A DNA stretch of 64,000 bases. Source: Natrinema salifodinae (lineage in GTDB: Archaea; Halobacteriota; Halobacteria; Halobacteriales; Natrialbaceae). A model generated the notes under the pieces. The model worked only from the letters and a program-made list of their open reading frames with translations, was not told the origin of the DNA and made no database searches. This document shows, in pieces, positions 33,785 through 43,223 of this stretch (positions within the stretch are counted from its first letter, which is position 1; the number at the start of each line of letters is the position of its first letter). The stretch is taken from contig NZ_FOIS01000003.1 in NCBI RefSeq assembly GCF_900110455.1, positions 265,491 to 329,490 on the forward strand, read 5' to 3'. A program made the translations under genes and the position numbers.

Positions 33785-35320
33785 TCATCCGCGATCCTCG
33801 AGCACCTTCTCGGCGGTCAGTTCGCCGCTGATGAGACACATCGGAACGCCGATGCCGGGCGTGGTGTCGCCGCCGGCGAAGTAGAGGCCGTCGACCGCCT
33901 TCGAGCGGTGGGGCGGGCGAAAGAGCGCGGTCTGTCTGAGGGTGTGGGCCAGGCCGAGCGCCGTCCCGTCGTAGCTGTTGTACCGGTTCGCGAAGTCCTC
34001 GACGCAGAAGCGCTCTTCGAGGACGATCCGATCCCGGAGGTCGGTCCCGGTGTGGTCGGCGATGTCCGCGAGCACCTCGTCCCGGTACCGGTCGCGGATC
34101 TCGGGCGTGTCCTCGAGGCCAGGCGCGATCGGGACGAGGACGAACAGGGCGCTGTGGCCGTCGGGCGCGACGTCGTCGTCGGTCTCGGAGGGGACACACA
34201 CGTAGTAAGCCGGATCGTCGGGCCACTGCGGGTCCTCGAAGATCTGCTCGAAGTGCTCTCCCCAGTCGGTCGGAAGCACGAGGGAGTGATGGGCGAGTTC
34301 GTCGACGTCGCCCTCGACACCGAGATACAGCAGAAACGCGGAGGGAGCGTAGGTCCGCTTCTCCCAGTAGTCGGCGTCGTAGCCCCGTTGCTCCGGCGGC
34401 AACAGTTCCTGTTCGGTGTGAGCATAATCGGCGTTGCTGACGACGAGGTCGGTCCGCAGCGGTCCGTCCGGGGTCTCGACCACGAACGCGCCCTCGCGGC
34501 CCTTGATCGCCGTCGCCGGGCGGTCGGTATCGTAGGTGACGCCCAGTTCGCTCCCTACCTCCGCGATGGCGTCGACGACCGCGGCGATCCCGCCGTCGGG
34601 GTACCAGACGCCGAGGTTGAAATCGACGTGGCTCATCAGGTTGTACAGCGCCGGCGTGTTCGAGGGCGAACCGCCCAGAAACACCAGCGTGTACTGCATG
34701 ATCTGCTGGAGTTTCGGGTGGTCGAAGTAGTCCTCGACGTGGCCTTGCATCGACCCCAGCAACGAGAGCCCGCGGGCCTGGCGGGCCACGTCGAGGTCGA
34801 GGTAGTCCCGCAGGCGCGTCCGGTCCTCGTAGACGAAGTGTTCCATTCCGACCTCGTAGTTCTCGCGGGATTTCGCGAGGTAGCGTTCGAGGGCCTCGCC
34901 CGCACCGTCCTCGTACTCCTCGAAGACGGCCTTGGTGCGTTCGAGATCGGGCGTCACGTCCACGCGGTCGCCGTGTGCTCGCGGGCGCTGCCCGCTCGCA
35001 TCGTCCGCGGAACTCCGTTCCGCGCTATCCTTGAAGAAGATCCGATAGTGCGGATCGAGGTGCGTGAGGTCGTAGTAGTCGCTGGGCGTCCGGTCGAAGT
35101 CGGCGAAGAAGCGCTCGAAGACGTCGGGCATCAGGTACCAGGAGGGCCCCATGTCGAACCGGAATCCGTCCTTCTCGAGTCGGCTGGCCCGGCCGCCCAC
35201 CTGTTCGTTCTTCTCGATGACGTGCACGTCGGCACCCGCGTCGGCGAGGTAGCAAGCCGTCGAGAGCCCACCGATACCGCTCCCGATCACCGCGATCGAC
35301 TCGCCGACCAGCGATTGCAT
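33785..35320 (-). CDS. crtD: phytoene desaturase-type carotenoid oxidoreductase (likely 3,4-desaturase)
   Basis: 511 aa. FAD-binding N-terminus IAVIGSGIGGLSTACYLADAGADVHVIEKNEQVGGRAS and C-terminal GLYFAGGDTTPGIGVPMCLISGELTAEKVL define the CrtI/CrtD family. Position directly upstream of lyeJ and cruF favours the carotenoid 3,4-desaturase CrtD, but a phytoene desaturase CrtI cannot be ruled out by eye. Residues about 99-116 (SAERSSADDASGQRPRAH) look like an insertion between FFKD and GDRVDVTPDLER; its DNA folds into two hairpins. Confidence 0.88.
   Translation of the reverse strand: MQSLVGESIAVIGSGIGGLSTACYLADAGADVHVIEKNEQVGGRASRLEKDGFRFDMGPSWYLMPDVFERFFADFDRTPSDYYDLTHLDPHYRIFFKDSAERSSADDASGQRPRAHGDRVDVTPDLERTKAVFEEYEDGAGEALERYLAKSRENYEVGMEHFVYEDRTRLRDYLDLDVARQARGLSLLGSMQGHVEDYFDHPKLQQIMQYTLVFLGGSPSNTPALYNLMSHVDFNLGVWYPDGGIAAVVDAIAEVGSELGVTYDTDRPATAIKGREGAFVVETPDGPLRTDLVVSNADYAHTEQELLPPEQRGYDADYWEKRTYAPSAFLLYLGVEGDVDELAHHSLVLPTDWGEHFEQIFEDPQWPDDPAYYVCVPSETDDDVAPDGHSALFVLVPIAPGLEDTPEIRDRYRDEVLADIADHTGTDLRDRIVLEERFCVEDFANRYNSYDGTALGLAHTLRQTALFRPPHRSKAVDGLYFAGGDTTPGIGVPMCLISGELTAEKVLEDRG
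34981..35024. repeat. paired palindromes within the desaturase gene
   Basis: GCGGGC-GCT-GCCCGC (34981-34995) and CGCGGAAC-TCC-GTTCCGCG (35006-35024) lie 10 nt apart. In the coding direction the 19-nt 8-3-8 hairpin comes first, as in ychF at 17183-17201, and both begin with AGCG followed by the arm and a CGGAG/CGAAG loop. Confidence 0.65.
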
Positions 35321-35495
35321 ACCCGGATCTGAACATGGGACCGGTGTTAAACGTATGTCATACCTATGTAGGGTCGGCGACGGAGAACGGCGGCGGGCGT
35401 CCGAAGGACACGTCCGCCGGATCGAGCCGCACGGTTTCGATCGGCGAACGCGGAGTTATGCTCGTGCGTGTCGTATGGTACCACGGAGAAAAAGA

Positions 35496-35669
35496 ATGCA
35501 AGTCACAGCAACGCGGACTGTCGCGTGTCCGCACTGCGGAGAAGACGCGACCGTTTCGCTCCCTAGCGAAGACGCGGACGTAAACGTCAGCCACTCGGTC
35601 GCGGCGTTCGGCGACCACACCACCGTGACGTGCTCGCAGGGGCATACCTACTGGGTATACTTCTGTTAG
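35496..35669 (+). CDS. small zinc-ribbon protein
   Basis: 57 aa from ATG 35496 (MQVTATRTVACPHCGEDATV; a start 21 bp earlier adds MVPRRKR). Pairs CPHC near the N-terminus; toward the end a single TCSQGH and a final Cys (YWVYFC) could complete a metal site. Family unrecognised. It is divergent from crtD. Confidence 0.6.
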   Translation: MQVTATRTVACPHCGEDATVSLPSEDADVNVSHSVAAFGDHTTVTCSQGHTYWVYFC

Positions 35670-35845
35670 GACGTCCCGTTTCTTCACCGCGTCCGATCGG
35701 CGATCCGATAGCCGGAGCCAAGCCGTTTGCTATCGTCGGGCGGGGTCGCGGAGTACGTACTGCAAGCGCGCGAGAGCGAGCGCGGCCGCTAGTCGGTCGT
35801 AACTGTGCGGAGAAATCTAGTAGGAATCGGTCCCGAGTACGGGGT

Positions 35846-36130
35846 TCAATCGATGTGGCCTTCGCGACGCAGTTGATCTGCGTCCTGGCCGGTGTATCGC
35901 CATTCGATGGTGGCTTTCTCGTCCTGCCAGTCCCAGGGCTCGGCGACGACGATGTCGTCTTGCTCGATCCAGGTGCGGTATTTCATGCGCCCGGGAATGC
36001 GGCCGAGCCGTTCCTTGCCGTCTTCGCAGCGAAGTTGGACGTGGTTGCCACCGAGGTGTTCGGTTACGACGGCGAATACTTCATCGTTGTTGGGCATACG
36101 GAGGTTCCGTCGCCCGGAGTCTTCTGTCAC
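35846..36130 (-). CDS. eif1A: translation initiation factor aIF-1A
   Basis: 94 aa, an OB-fold (S1-like) protein binding the ribosomal A site during initiation. [47 protein letters not shown] and [26 protein letters not shown] are diagnostic. Length is normal for archaeal aIF-1A. The start at 36130 ([13 protein letters not shown]) fits the family. Confidence 0.96.
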   Translation of the reverse strand: MTEDSGRRNLRMPNNDEVFAVVTEHLGGNHVQLRCEDGKERLGRIPGRMKYRTWIEQDDIVVAEPWDWQDEKATIEWRYTGQDADQLRREGHID

Positions 36131-36231
36131 AGCTTACCTACGTCGGGGAGCCATTTAAACCATTGGAAGGGCGTGGTATCGTCCCGCATGCAGCCGGCCG
36201 TCCGTTTTTCGCCGGCTGTGCCGCCTGGCGA

Positions 36232-36744
36232 CTACAGTTCGCGGTCCGAATCCGGGTTCTCGAGTTCCCACAGGAGTTCCGGCAGGAACGCCTCGAGGTT
36301 GTCGATGACCGACCGCTCGCTGACGTTCAGCCCCTCGCAGTGCTCGTGGGCCGAGTCGCGAATGTCGACGTGGAGGTCGCCGTCCTCCTTCCAGACCCCC
36401 AGCGGGAAGACGGAGCATCTGGTCGGCTTCCAGTCCTCCTCCAAGTGCAGCGAACACAGGCCGTCCTCCCGGAGGAAGGCGCAGGCGCAGCCGTCTTCGG
36501 CGACGTGGTCGTCGCGGGCTTTCGATTCGCGGGTGACGAACTTCTCGCCGCGGAAGTCCGTCGTGGTCTCCGCGAGGTTCGCCCGCTGGGCGAGTTCGAG
36601 GAGGTCTTTGTCGTACAGCAACACGCCGTGCTGACAGCACCAGGTGCAGTCGTCGACGCACTCGAAGGTGAGGTCGGGGTCGAACTCGACGACGACCTCA
36701 CGGTCGGGGTAGACCTCGACGCGTCGCGTTGCGTCAGCGCTCAC
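36232..36744 (-). CDS. YkgJ-type cysteine-cluster protein
   Basis: 170 aa if started at GTG 36744 (VSADATRRVEVYPD). The frame continues upstream but there lies antisense to the PRC-barrel gene, so I take the GTG. Cysteine pattern of the CxxCxxxCC zinc/Fe-S cluster family: FECVDDCTWCCQHG, then GCACAFLREDGLCSLH and RCSVFPLGVW. Probable metal-binding protein of unknown function. Confidence 0.82.
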   Translation of the reverse strand: MSADATRRVEVYPDREVVVEFDPDLTFECVDDCTWCCQHGVLLYDKDLLELAQRANLAETTTDFRGEKFVTRESKARDDHVAEDGCACAFLREDGLCSLHLEEDWKPTRCSVFPLGVWKEDGDLHVDIRDSAHEHCEGLNVSERSVIDNLEAFLPELLWELENPDSDREL

Positions 36745-36908
36745 GTGTCGTGGGAAGGTGGTCGCCCTGAAGTGCCTTTCTACCCGTCCGCCACCGACCA
36801 CGTCGGTGATCCCGTCACCGTCACCCCGACCGGATTCACCAGGCCGGGATCGCGAGATGCAAACGGAATCGCGGCGCAGTCCTGGGCCCACGCACATGTA
36901 GGTCGGAC

Positions 36909-37291
36909 GTATTCCCCGCCGCTCGGTCAAGACGGAACCGGAACCATGTGCGCCAACCTGACGGTCGACGACGAAGGGAAGCGCGTCGTCAACACGAACG
37001 GCAAGGCGGTCGGCGTCGTCAAGGACGTCGAAGCAGGCGTCGCGTACGTCGAACCGGGCCCGGAAATGACGGACTCGATCAAGTCGCGGCTGCGCCGCGA
37101 TCGAGACGTCGCCGACGGGATGGAGAACTTCCAACTCGACGAGGACTACGTCGACGAGATCACGGGCGACGAAATCCGGCTGCAGCGGTTCTGATCGGAC
37201 GCACGTAGTATCGCCGGCAGCGACGGTCCCGGATGAGCGAAGCCTCACGGACGCGAGACAAATGCAAGGGCAGTGTATACCCCGCCGCTCG
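36909..37291 (+). repeat. duplicated 17-bp upstream element of the PRC-barrel pair
   Basis: GTATTCCCCGCCGCTCG at 36909-36925 and GTATACCCCGCCGCTCG at 37275-37291 differ at one base. They lie 37 and 33 bp before the respective ATGs, so the duplication included the promoter area. The feature spans both copies. Confidence 0.7.
36946..37194 (+). CDS. PRC-barrel domain protein
   Basis: 82 aa: MCANLTVDDEGKRVVNTNGKAVGVVKDVEAG then VAYVEPGPEMTDSIKSRL and a C-terminal VDEITGDEIRLQRF. Fits the PRC-barrel fold found in RNA-processing and photosynthesis proteins. A tandem, damaged copy follows at 37308. Both are preceded by a near-identical 17-bp element (36909-36925 here). Confidence 0.8.
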   Translation: MCANLTVDDEGKRVVNTNGKAVGVVKDVEAGVAYVEPGPEMTDSIKSRLRRDRDVADGMENFQLDEDYVDEITGDEIRLQRF

Positions 37292-37307
37292 ACGGATCGG
37301 AGACCGC

Positions 37308-37543
37308 ATGTGCGCCAGCTTCACAGACGACGAAGGGAAACGAGTCGTCAATGCGAACGGCGAGGAGATTGGAATCGTTCAAAATATCAGCGGCGGAACC
37401 GCCCACGTCGATCTCAGCCCCGGCATAACCGATACGATTAAATCGAAGCTCGGCTGGGTGACGACGACGCAGAGACCTATCCGCTCGAGGCGGACCGCGT
37501 CGAGTCGATCACCGACGACGAAATCCGAATCCAACAGCTCTGA
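37308..37543 (+). pseudogene. frameshifted second PRC-barrel copy
   Basis: Starts MCASFTDDEGKRVVNANGEEIGIVQNISGG, clearly paralogous to the gene at 36946. At 37455-37460 the frame breaks: the continuing frame becomes serine/arginine-rich and non-homologous, whereas slipping one base gives GDDDAETYPLEADRVESITDDEIRIQQL and a stop at 37541-37543, matching the paralogue's end. One extra G in the GGG run at 37456-37458 would restore the gene. Either a recent pseudogene or a sequencing error. Confidence 0.72.
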
Positions 37544-37609
37544 ACGGACCCGTATCTCGTTTTTCGAGGAGACGAGACACGTTCGCATCGCCGAACGGCG
37601 ACCGCCCGG

Positions 37610-38668
37610 CTATCGGATCACGCTCTCGAGGTTCCGAGCGCGGATGTCCCGCCAGGCCTCCGCGTCGAGTTCGAACCGGTCGAACACCGTGAGCTGCGGG
37701 ATCTCTTGACCGGGGTAGATGTAGTCCGACCCCCAGACCAGCTGCTCGTGGTGGTTCGCGAGGAAGTCCTGTGCGTACTCGGGATCGCGAGTCAGCGCGT
37801 TCCACCCGGAGCCGGCCGAGAGGTCGCCGTAGACGTTGTCGTACGAGTCGAGCAGTTCGGGGACGCGGCCGCCCGGTTCGATCGCTCCCTCGGGGTATCG
37901 CCCTCGGTCAGCGGCCGAGACGTCGGCGGAGATATGCGCCCACCAGAAGTGAGCGTGCGCGATGAAGTCGACCGACGGATACGAGGCCACCACGTCCTCG
38001 AACCGCGGCAGGCCCGGCTCGTCGAGCATCGCCTTGTCGTCCAAGTGGCACAGGATCGGCAGGTCGTACTCGGCGCAGAGATCGTAGATCGTCTCGAGCC
38101 GCGGATCGTCGATCGCCAACCCGGGCTTTAGCTCGCCGAACCCGCGTGCGCCGCGGTCGACGTACCCCTCGAGCAGGTTTCTGACCGTCTCCTCCTCGTA
38201 GACCAGTGTCCGCGGATCGACCGTACAGAACGGCACCAGGCGATCCGGATACGACGACACCTGCTCGAGCACCCACCAACTCGGGGCCTGAACGGGGTAG
38301 CTCTCGGGCGAATCCAGCGCCAGAACGACGGCGCGGTCGATCCCCCGAGCGTCCAGCCAGGCGACCAGGCCGTCGGCGTCCAGGGGGTCCCTATCGAGGG
38401 TCTCGTGGGGGATCAAGTGCGTGTGGGCGTCGAACAGCGGCAGGTCCGCGACGGAACCGTCGTCCTCACCTTGCGTTTCCGCGTCCGGTTGTACGACGCG
38501 AGCGGAATCGTCGGTCGCACGAGCCGCGGCCGTCGCCGGTCGGGGTGCTCGCGTGCCGATCGCGCCGAGCGTCCCGGTGAGACCGGCGGTCGTCGCGAGC
38601 GAAAGTACTCGGCGTCGCGTCGCCGCGGCGGGTGATCGGGTCGGATCGCCCGCTCGTTCGTCGGACAT
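37610..38668 (-). CDS. Tat-exported amidohydrolase-family protein
   Basis: 352 aa from ATG 38668. The twin-arginine signal TRRRVLSLATTAGLTGTLGAIG (about residues 18-39) suggests export. The TIM-barrel amidohydrolase_2 pattern follows: DAHTHLIPHETLD with the HxH metal pair, LPILCHLDDKAML, DFIAHAHFWW and WGSDYIYPGQE with a terminal Asp. Metal-dependent hydrolase or decarboxylase; substrate unknown. Export of such an enzyme is unusual. Confidence 0.85.
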   Translation of the reverse strand: MSDERAGDPTRSPAAATRRRVLSLATTAGLTGTLGAIGTRAPRPATAAARATDDSARVVQPDAETQGEDDGSVADLPLFDAHTHLIPHETLDRDPLDADGLVAWLDARGIDRAVVLALDSPESYPVQAPSWWVLEQVSSYPDRLVPFCTVDPRTLVYEEETVRNLLEGYVDRGARGFGELKPGLAIDDPRLETIYDLCAEYDLPILCHLDDKAMLDEPGLPRFEDVVASYPSVDFIAHAHFWWAHISADVSAADRGRYPEGAIEPGGRVPELLDSYDNVYGDLSAGSGWNALTRDPEYAQDFLANHHEQLVWGSDYIYPGQEIPQLTVFDRFELDAEAWRDIRARNLESVIR

Positions 38669-38868
38669 ACGCGGTGGTCCCACCGACCGACGCAAAACGC
38701 TGCGGGGGACCGGTCGGGATCCCGACCGATCCGTGAGGGTGGTTCGGCCGGGCGTTCGGGCACCGGCGGGACGTACGTCGGGTACGTCGACTCGGTGACG
38801 ACTCTGTCACGGCGGGATGCCGAAAATGCCTTCATCAATTCGACTCGATCCGATTCCGAACTGCCGTC

Positions 38869-39099
38869 TCACTCCTCGAGCAGCAGGTACGTTCGCGCGC
38901 CGCGGTGCTCGAGCGAGACAGCGTCGGTCCCGACGGTCGTCCGGACGAACTCCTCGATCCCCGCCGCGTGTAGATCGGTGACGTCGATCCGTTGCTGGCC
39001 CGGTCTATCCCGATCGGTCGCCTCGAATTCGCGGTAGTCGATCGGCTCGACCTCGTTTCGATCGGTCCGCTCGTCGTTCCCCTCGACGATCAGTGGCAT
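38869..39099 (-). CDS. small hypothetical protein
   Basis: 76 aa: MPLIVEGNDERTDRNEVEPI, then QQRIDVTDLHAAGIEEFVRTTVGTDAVSLEHRGARTYLLLEE. No recognised family, no cysteines. Compositional bias (acidic, GC-rich third positions) supports coding. Isolated, on the same strand as its neighbours. Confidence 0.5.
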   Translation of the reverse strand: MPLIVEGNDERTDRNEVEPIDYREFEATDRDRPGQQRIDVTDLHAAGIEEFVRTTVGTDAVSLEHRGARTYLLLEE

Positions 39100-39190
39100 A
39101 TTCCTCAGTTAGTCTGAGTGTACGTTAACCCGATCCGTCCGGAGTGAAAGTGAAAGTGCGGGAGAGATCGGAGATACTCGCCGGAATCAC

Positions 39191-39667
39191 CTAGCCGAGC
39201 GGTTTGATTTCGACGCGGTGTGGCCCGTCGTCGGTCTCGATCGTGACCGCGTCGACGATCGCCTCCGTCGCTCGCGCTCGCCAGGCCCCGACGGCCTCGG
39301 CGTGGCGCTTGCGGAGCCGTTTGGCCTCGTCCGATCCCGGTTCCGAATCAGTATCCGTATCCACATCTGTGTCTACGTCCGCGTCCGCGAGTTCCGCTTC
39401 GAGATCGAGGGCGGGGTAGTCGGCGACGACCTCGTCCGCGATGACGTCGGCGGGCGCGAGGTGGACCGCGCCGGTCAGTTCGGTGTCGTCGACGCGGTAG
39501 ACGTGGATGCGAGCCCGCATCCGGCCGTGAAACGGCGGCGTCACCCGGAGGACGGCCTCGCCCGGGTTCTCCCGGCCGTACACGTACGCGTCGACCGCGT
39601 CCTCCGGGGAGAGCGCGATCGAGCGGATTGCTGTCGGGTCGCTATCGTCGTCCTCACCCTCTACCAT
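39191..39667 (-). CDS. conserved hypothetical protein at end of cobalamin operon
   Basis: 158 aa. N-terminal half has strand-rich sequence (VLRVTPPFHGRMRARIHVYRVDDTELTGAVHLAP); the middle is an Asp-rich tract (DVDTDVDTDTDSEPGSDE) and the C-terminus ends in a short strand (DDGPHRVEIKPLG). It begins 26 bp after cbiZ ends, so could be the last gene of the cobalamin operon. No known B12 motif. Confidence 0.7.
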   Translation of the reverse strand: MVEGEDDDSDPTAIRSIALSPEDAVDAYVYGRENPGEAVLRVTPPFHGRMRARIHVYRVDDTELTGAVHLAPADVIADEVVADYPALDLEAELADADVDTDVDTDTDSEPGSDEAKRLRKRHAEAVGAWRARATEAIVDAVTIETDDGPHRVEIKPLG

Positions 39668-39693
39668 CGGCCGTCGGTAGGGTTCGCGGCGGT

Positions 39694-40497
39694 TTAACTG
39701 TCGGGTTCGGGATCGCCATCGGCACGCGCCGGTCGAAAGACCTCGGCGCGGCCGTTCGTCGAGACGCCGTAAGTGGCGTCGGCGACCGATGCAGGCAGGT
39801 CCGCGTCGACGTCCGCGTAGTGCGCTCGGAGCGACGCCCGAACGGCATCACGGACGCAGGCGCGGGCCGCCGCACCGACCTCGGTACCGCTGCCCGAGAA
39901 CGCCGCTTCGGGACCCGACGGATCGTGACCGGCGACGATCGCGTCCGTCGTGGTGCCCGGAAACCCGGTCTCGGCCAGTAGCGTCGCCGCCTTCGCCTCC
40001 GCGGCGACCGCGACCAGGTTCGCCAACGCGCCAGGCGCGAGCGCGCGCGTCGTGCCGACGACGAGGTTGACGGTGCCCCACTTCGGCCCGTCCTCCCGCC
40101 CGGAATCGGGAGTCGATTCGCTTGGGCGATCCGACGCCGCGGGGTCCGGATCCATCGGCAGCGCGGCGGGGTTCGAAATCCCGGCGGTCGCGTACACCGT
40201 CACGGACCCGCGGCGCGCGCCGCGGGCGTCCGCGACATCGACGCCGGTCAGGAGCGCCGGTCCGTCCGCGGGTTCCGGTTCCGACGGCCGCTCGAACCCC
40301 GCTCGCGCGAGCCGTTCGTCGACGTACGCCCCGAGATCCGTGCGATCCCACCCGTTGGGCACTGAGACGTTGTACGCGCAGTCGGCTCTCCGCCGGCCGC
40401 CGTTCCAGCCGGTTGAGAGCCACTCGGTGTCCGGGCGCCGGATTCGGAGAACGCCGTCCCGTCGGATCGCGTCGTAGGCGCCGTCGGACTCCGTCAT
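39694..40497 (-). CDS. cbiZ: adenosylcobinamide amidohydrolase
   Basis: 267 aa from ATG 40497. CbiZ cleaves the aminopropanol side chain of adenosylcobinamide, letting archaea salvage corrinoids. Recognised by WLSTGWNGGRRRADCAYNVSVPNGW, KWGTVNLVVGTTRALAPGALANLVAVAAEAKAATLLAETGFPGTTTDAIVAG and the AARACVRDAVRASL helix. A ~20-residue Pro/Asp/Ser-rich insert splits the centre. Starts 4 bp inside cobD. Confidence 0.9.
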   Translation of the reverse strand: MTESDGAYDAIRRDGVLRIRRPDTEWLSTGWNGGRRRADCAYNVSVPNGWDRTDLGAYVDERLARAGFERPSEPEPADGPALLTGVDVADARGARRGSVTVYATAGISNPAALPMDPDPAASDRPSESTPDSGREDGPKWGTVNLVVGTTRALAPGALANLVAVAAEAKAATLLAETGFPGTTTDAIVAGHDPSGPEAAFSGSGTEVGAAARACVRDAVRASLRAHYADVDADLPASVADATYGVSTNGRAEVFRPARADGDPEPDS

Positions 40498-41516
40498 ACG
40501 TCCAGCGCGGCGAGCAACCGATCGGTCGCGTTGCGGTCCTTGACCGCCACGCGGACGTGCGAGTCGAGCCCCCGGAAGGTCGTCGCGTCCCGGATCGCGA
40601 CGCCGTCGGCCCGCGCGTCCGCGATCACCGTCGCGACGTCGCGGTCGCCGACGTCGCACAGGAGGTAGGGCGCGTCCGACGGGTGGACGTCGAATTCGGT
40701 CCCGAGCGCGTCGGCCATCCGCTCGCGCTCGCGGGCGACTCGTTCGCGCGTCTCGCGGACGAACTCGTCCCGGCGCAGACAGTGCGCGCCGACGCGGGCC
40801 GCCGGCGTTCCGAGTGACCAGGCGCGCCGAGCCGTCGCGAGCGCGTCGCGTCGCTCGCCGGTCGCGACGGCGAAGCCGGCCCGGAGCCCCGGAAGGCCGA
40901 ACAGTTTGGTGAGCGAACGGGCGACGACGACGTTCTCCCGACCGAATTCCGCCGCCGACGCCCGGTCGGTGAATCCGAGGAACGCCTCGTCGACGAGTAG
41001 AGTTGTCCCGGCGTCGGCGCACTCGGCCGCGAACGCCGCGAGCGTGTCCGGACCGATCGCGTCCCCGGTCGGATTGTTCGGCGTGCAGATCACGGCCAGC
41101 GCGCACGCCTCGAGCGTGGTCGGACCGAGGTCGGGCAGGTCGTCGTAGCGGACGAACCGCGGGGTCGCCCCCTGGAGCCGGACCTCGCGGGCGTACTCGC
41201 CGAAGCTCGGATACGGAACTAAGGCTTCGTCACCCGGTTCGAGAGTGAGTTCCATCGCCAGGCGAATCGCGGCGAGCCCGCCGGGGGTGGGGATCACCTG
41301 CGTCGGCTCGCAGCCGACGAATTCGGCCGCGGCGGCGCGGAACTCGGAATAGTCGTCGTCCGGGTAGCGGCGGGACTCCTCGAGCGCGGCCGCGTAGACG
41401 TCGTCGACGCCCTCGGGAGTGCGGGGGTTGGTGTTAGCCGAGAAGTCGAGCACGTCCTGGTCAGGTTCGCCGCCGTGGGGGACCCGTTCGGCGGTGCGGA
41501 TCGACTCAGGATCCAC
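40494..41516 (-). CDS. cobD: L-threonine-O-3-phosphate decarboxylase
   Basis: 340 aa from GTG 41516 ([17 protein letters not shown]); ATG at 41540 is an alternative with eight more residues but deeper overlap with cobT. PLP aminotransferase fold: [60 protein letters not shown] and the Lys in [15 protein letters not shown]. Makes (R)-1-aminopropan-2-ol phosphate for the cobalamin side chain. Overlaps cbiZ by 4 bp and cobT by 11 bp. Confidence 0.88.
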   Translation of the reverse strand: MDPESIRTAERVPHGGEPDQDVLDFSANTNPRTPEGVDDVYAAALEESRRYPDDDYSEFRAAAAEFVGCEPTQVIPTPGGLAAIRLAMELTLEPGDEALVPYPSFGEYAREVRLQGATPRFVRYDDLPDLGPTTLEACALAVICTPNNPTGDAIGPDTLAAFAAECADAGTTLLVDEAFLGFTDRASAAEFGRENVVVARSLTKLFGLPGLRAGFAVATGERRDALATARRAWSLGTPAARVGAHCLRRDEFVRETRERVARERERMADALGTEFDVHPSDAPYLLCDVGDRDVATVIADARADGVAIRDATTFRGLDSHVRVAVKDRNATDRLLAALDV

Positions 41517-42564
41517 GAGTGTCCTCCGTCGCCGTCCCATCGTCCACCTGTTCGTCGTTTCTCCCGTCGCCTTCGCTCTCGATCCCGAGCCGGGCGCAGA
41601 CCGCTTCCAATCGGTCCCTGACCTCGCGCATCCGCCCGTCGGCGTCGGGGACCAGCGAGAGCGCACCGCCCATCGCGACGCCCTCCTTGGCCTCGCCGGC
41701 GCGGTAGCGCGCCATCGCGACGTGGTCGCGCTCGTCGAAGCCCGGATCCGTCACGGTCAGCTCGCAGTTGAACCGCTCGCAGGCCGCCGCGAGGTCGTCG
41801 CCCCGCTCGTCGGCCACGAACGAGGTGGTCGCGATCGACAGTCCCGCGTCGACGTCCGCGTGGCGCAGCAGGGCCGCGACGGCGACCATCTGCGTTCCGC
41901 CGGCCAGGGTCACGTCGGTCTCGGCCGCGAGCGCCCCGGCCGCGATCCCGGCCACCGTCGGCTGGACGGGATCGCCGACCGCCTCGACCGCCTCGAGCGG
42001 CGCGCCCTCGCAGTCGCCCGGTTCGAGGCCGCTCGCTGCCAGGCCCTCGTCGACGACGCGTCGCTTGCGTTCGATCGGGTTCTCGGGCAGCGACGAGGAG
42101 ACGCCGGTCGGTTCCCCGAGCGCGGTGAGGACGCCGAGCGCCGTGGTCGTGCCGCCTGGCACCGTTTCGCCGATCAGGAGCTCGTCGTCCGGCAGGCTCG
42201 TCCCGTAGTCGTACGCGCGGTCGAAGACGGCGTTCGCGTCCGGCACGGCCGCGTCCTCGCGGATGTCGTTGCCCGGTTCCACGCCGAGATCGACCGTCGG
42301 CGCGGCGGTGGACCGCGCGAGTCCGGCGTCGATCGCGGCGAGATCGAAGCCGACGACCTCCTGGACGGCCCTGGTCACTGCCGCGGGCGTCGGACAGCCG
42401 TTCGGGCTCACCGGGGTCACCGGCGCGGCGACCGGCTCCCCGTACGCGAGGATCTCGACGTCCGCGGAGGGGGTATGTTCCATCAGCTCCGGGGCGGCTC
42501 CGGCGGCGCTGATGCCGTCGATCAGGGCCGTTTCGGTCGTGCCGGCGGGGAGGAGGACGCGCAT
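41506..42564 (-). CDS. cobT: nicotinate-nucleotide-dimethylbenzimidazole phosphoribosyltransferase, archaeal type
   Basis: 352 aa. Activates the lower ligand base for the nucleotide loop. Archaeal CobT features: [57 protein letters not shown] and [15 protein letters not shown]. The C-terminal ~25 residues are an acidic tail. Begins 2 bp after cobY. Confidence 0.9.
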   Translation of the reverse strand: MRVLLPAGTTETALIDGISAAGAAPELMEHTPSADVEILAYGEPVAAPVTPVSPNGCPTPAAVTRAVQEVVGFDLAAIDAGLARSTAAPTVDLGVEPGNDIREDAAVPDANAVFDRAYDYGTSLPDDELLIGETVPGGTTTALGVLTALGEPTGVSSSLPENPIERKRRVVDEGLAASGLEPGDCEGAPLEAVEAVGDPVQPTVAGIAAGALAAETDVTLAGGTQMVAVAALLRHADVDAGLSIATTSFVADERGDDLAAACERFNCELTVTDPGFDERDHVAMARYRAGEAKEGVAMGGALSLVPDADGRMREVRDRLEAVCARLGIESEGDGRNDEQVDDGTATEDTRGS

Positions 42565-42566
42565 CG

Positions 42567-43223
42567 CTATCGCTCCTCCGCGTCCGTCTCCGCGTCCGAC
42601 GACGTCTCCGACTCCGTCGTCGTCACCGGTTCCGTCCGCCGATCCCGCAGCAGCTCGGTCGCGAGACGGGCGTCTTCGAGTCGGTTCACGTTCACTGCCA
42701 GTCGCGAGTCGTAGTACACGTCGGTCATAGTCGTGGTATCGTCCGGATCGCCGACCACGTTGACCCCGGTCGGCGCAAGGTGGTCCTCCGGTTCGAGTCG
42801 TGCGTCGATGCTGACGCCCAGGCGCCGCTTGAGCGCCGCGGGGACGCAGACCGTCCGCGAGGCGCCGCCGTCCCCGCGGGCTGCGAGCACACGATCGACG
42901 ACTGCCGCCTCGAGCAGCGGCAGATCCGCGGCGACGGTCAGGACCGGCGGCTCGATTTCGGAGCGGTCGAGGACGGCAAGCAGATCAGCCACGTAGCCGT
43001 CGCCAGGCGTCTCGATTGTCGCGACACCGTCGACCGATTCGAGGTGGGATCGCGTTTCGGGCGCGTTCGGCGAGACGGCGGCGTGGATCGCCTCGATCCG
43101 GCTCTCCCGGAGCGCCCCGAGCACGCGATCGACCATCGGGTCGCCGTCGATCGGGTGCAGCGGCTTCTCGTGGGGACTCTCGAGGCGGGTGCCTTTCCCG
43201 CCGCACATCACGAGAGCGTCCAC
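42567..43223 (-). CDS. cobY: adenosylcobinamide-phosphate guanylyltransferase, archaeal CobY
   Basis: 218 aa from GTG 43223 ([16 protein letters not shown]). GTP-using nucleotidyltransferase that replaces bacterial CobU in archaea. The signature [33 protein letters not shown] is present, with [20 protein letters not shown]. The end is a low-complexity Thr/Ser/Glu tail. Overlaps cobS by 16 bp. Confidence 0.9.
   Translation of the reverse strand: MDALVMCGGKGTRLESPHEKPLHPIDGDPMVDRVLGALRESRIEAIHAAVSPNAPETRSHLESVDGVATIETPGDGYVADLLAVLDRSEIEPPVLTVAADLPLLEAAVVDRVLAARGDGGASRTVCVPAALKRRLGVSIDARLEPEDHLAPTGVNVVGDPDDTTTMTDVYYDSRLAVNVNRLEDARLATELLRDRRTEPVTTTESETSSDAETDAEER

Noticed and set aside
36745-37248. 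Upstream extension of the cysteine-cluster protein
   Set aside because: It would lie antisense to the PRC-barrel gene; a GTG at 36744 gives a natural start.
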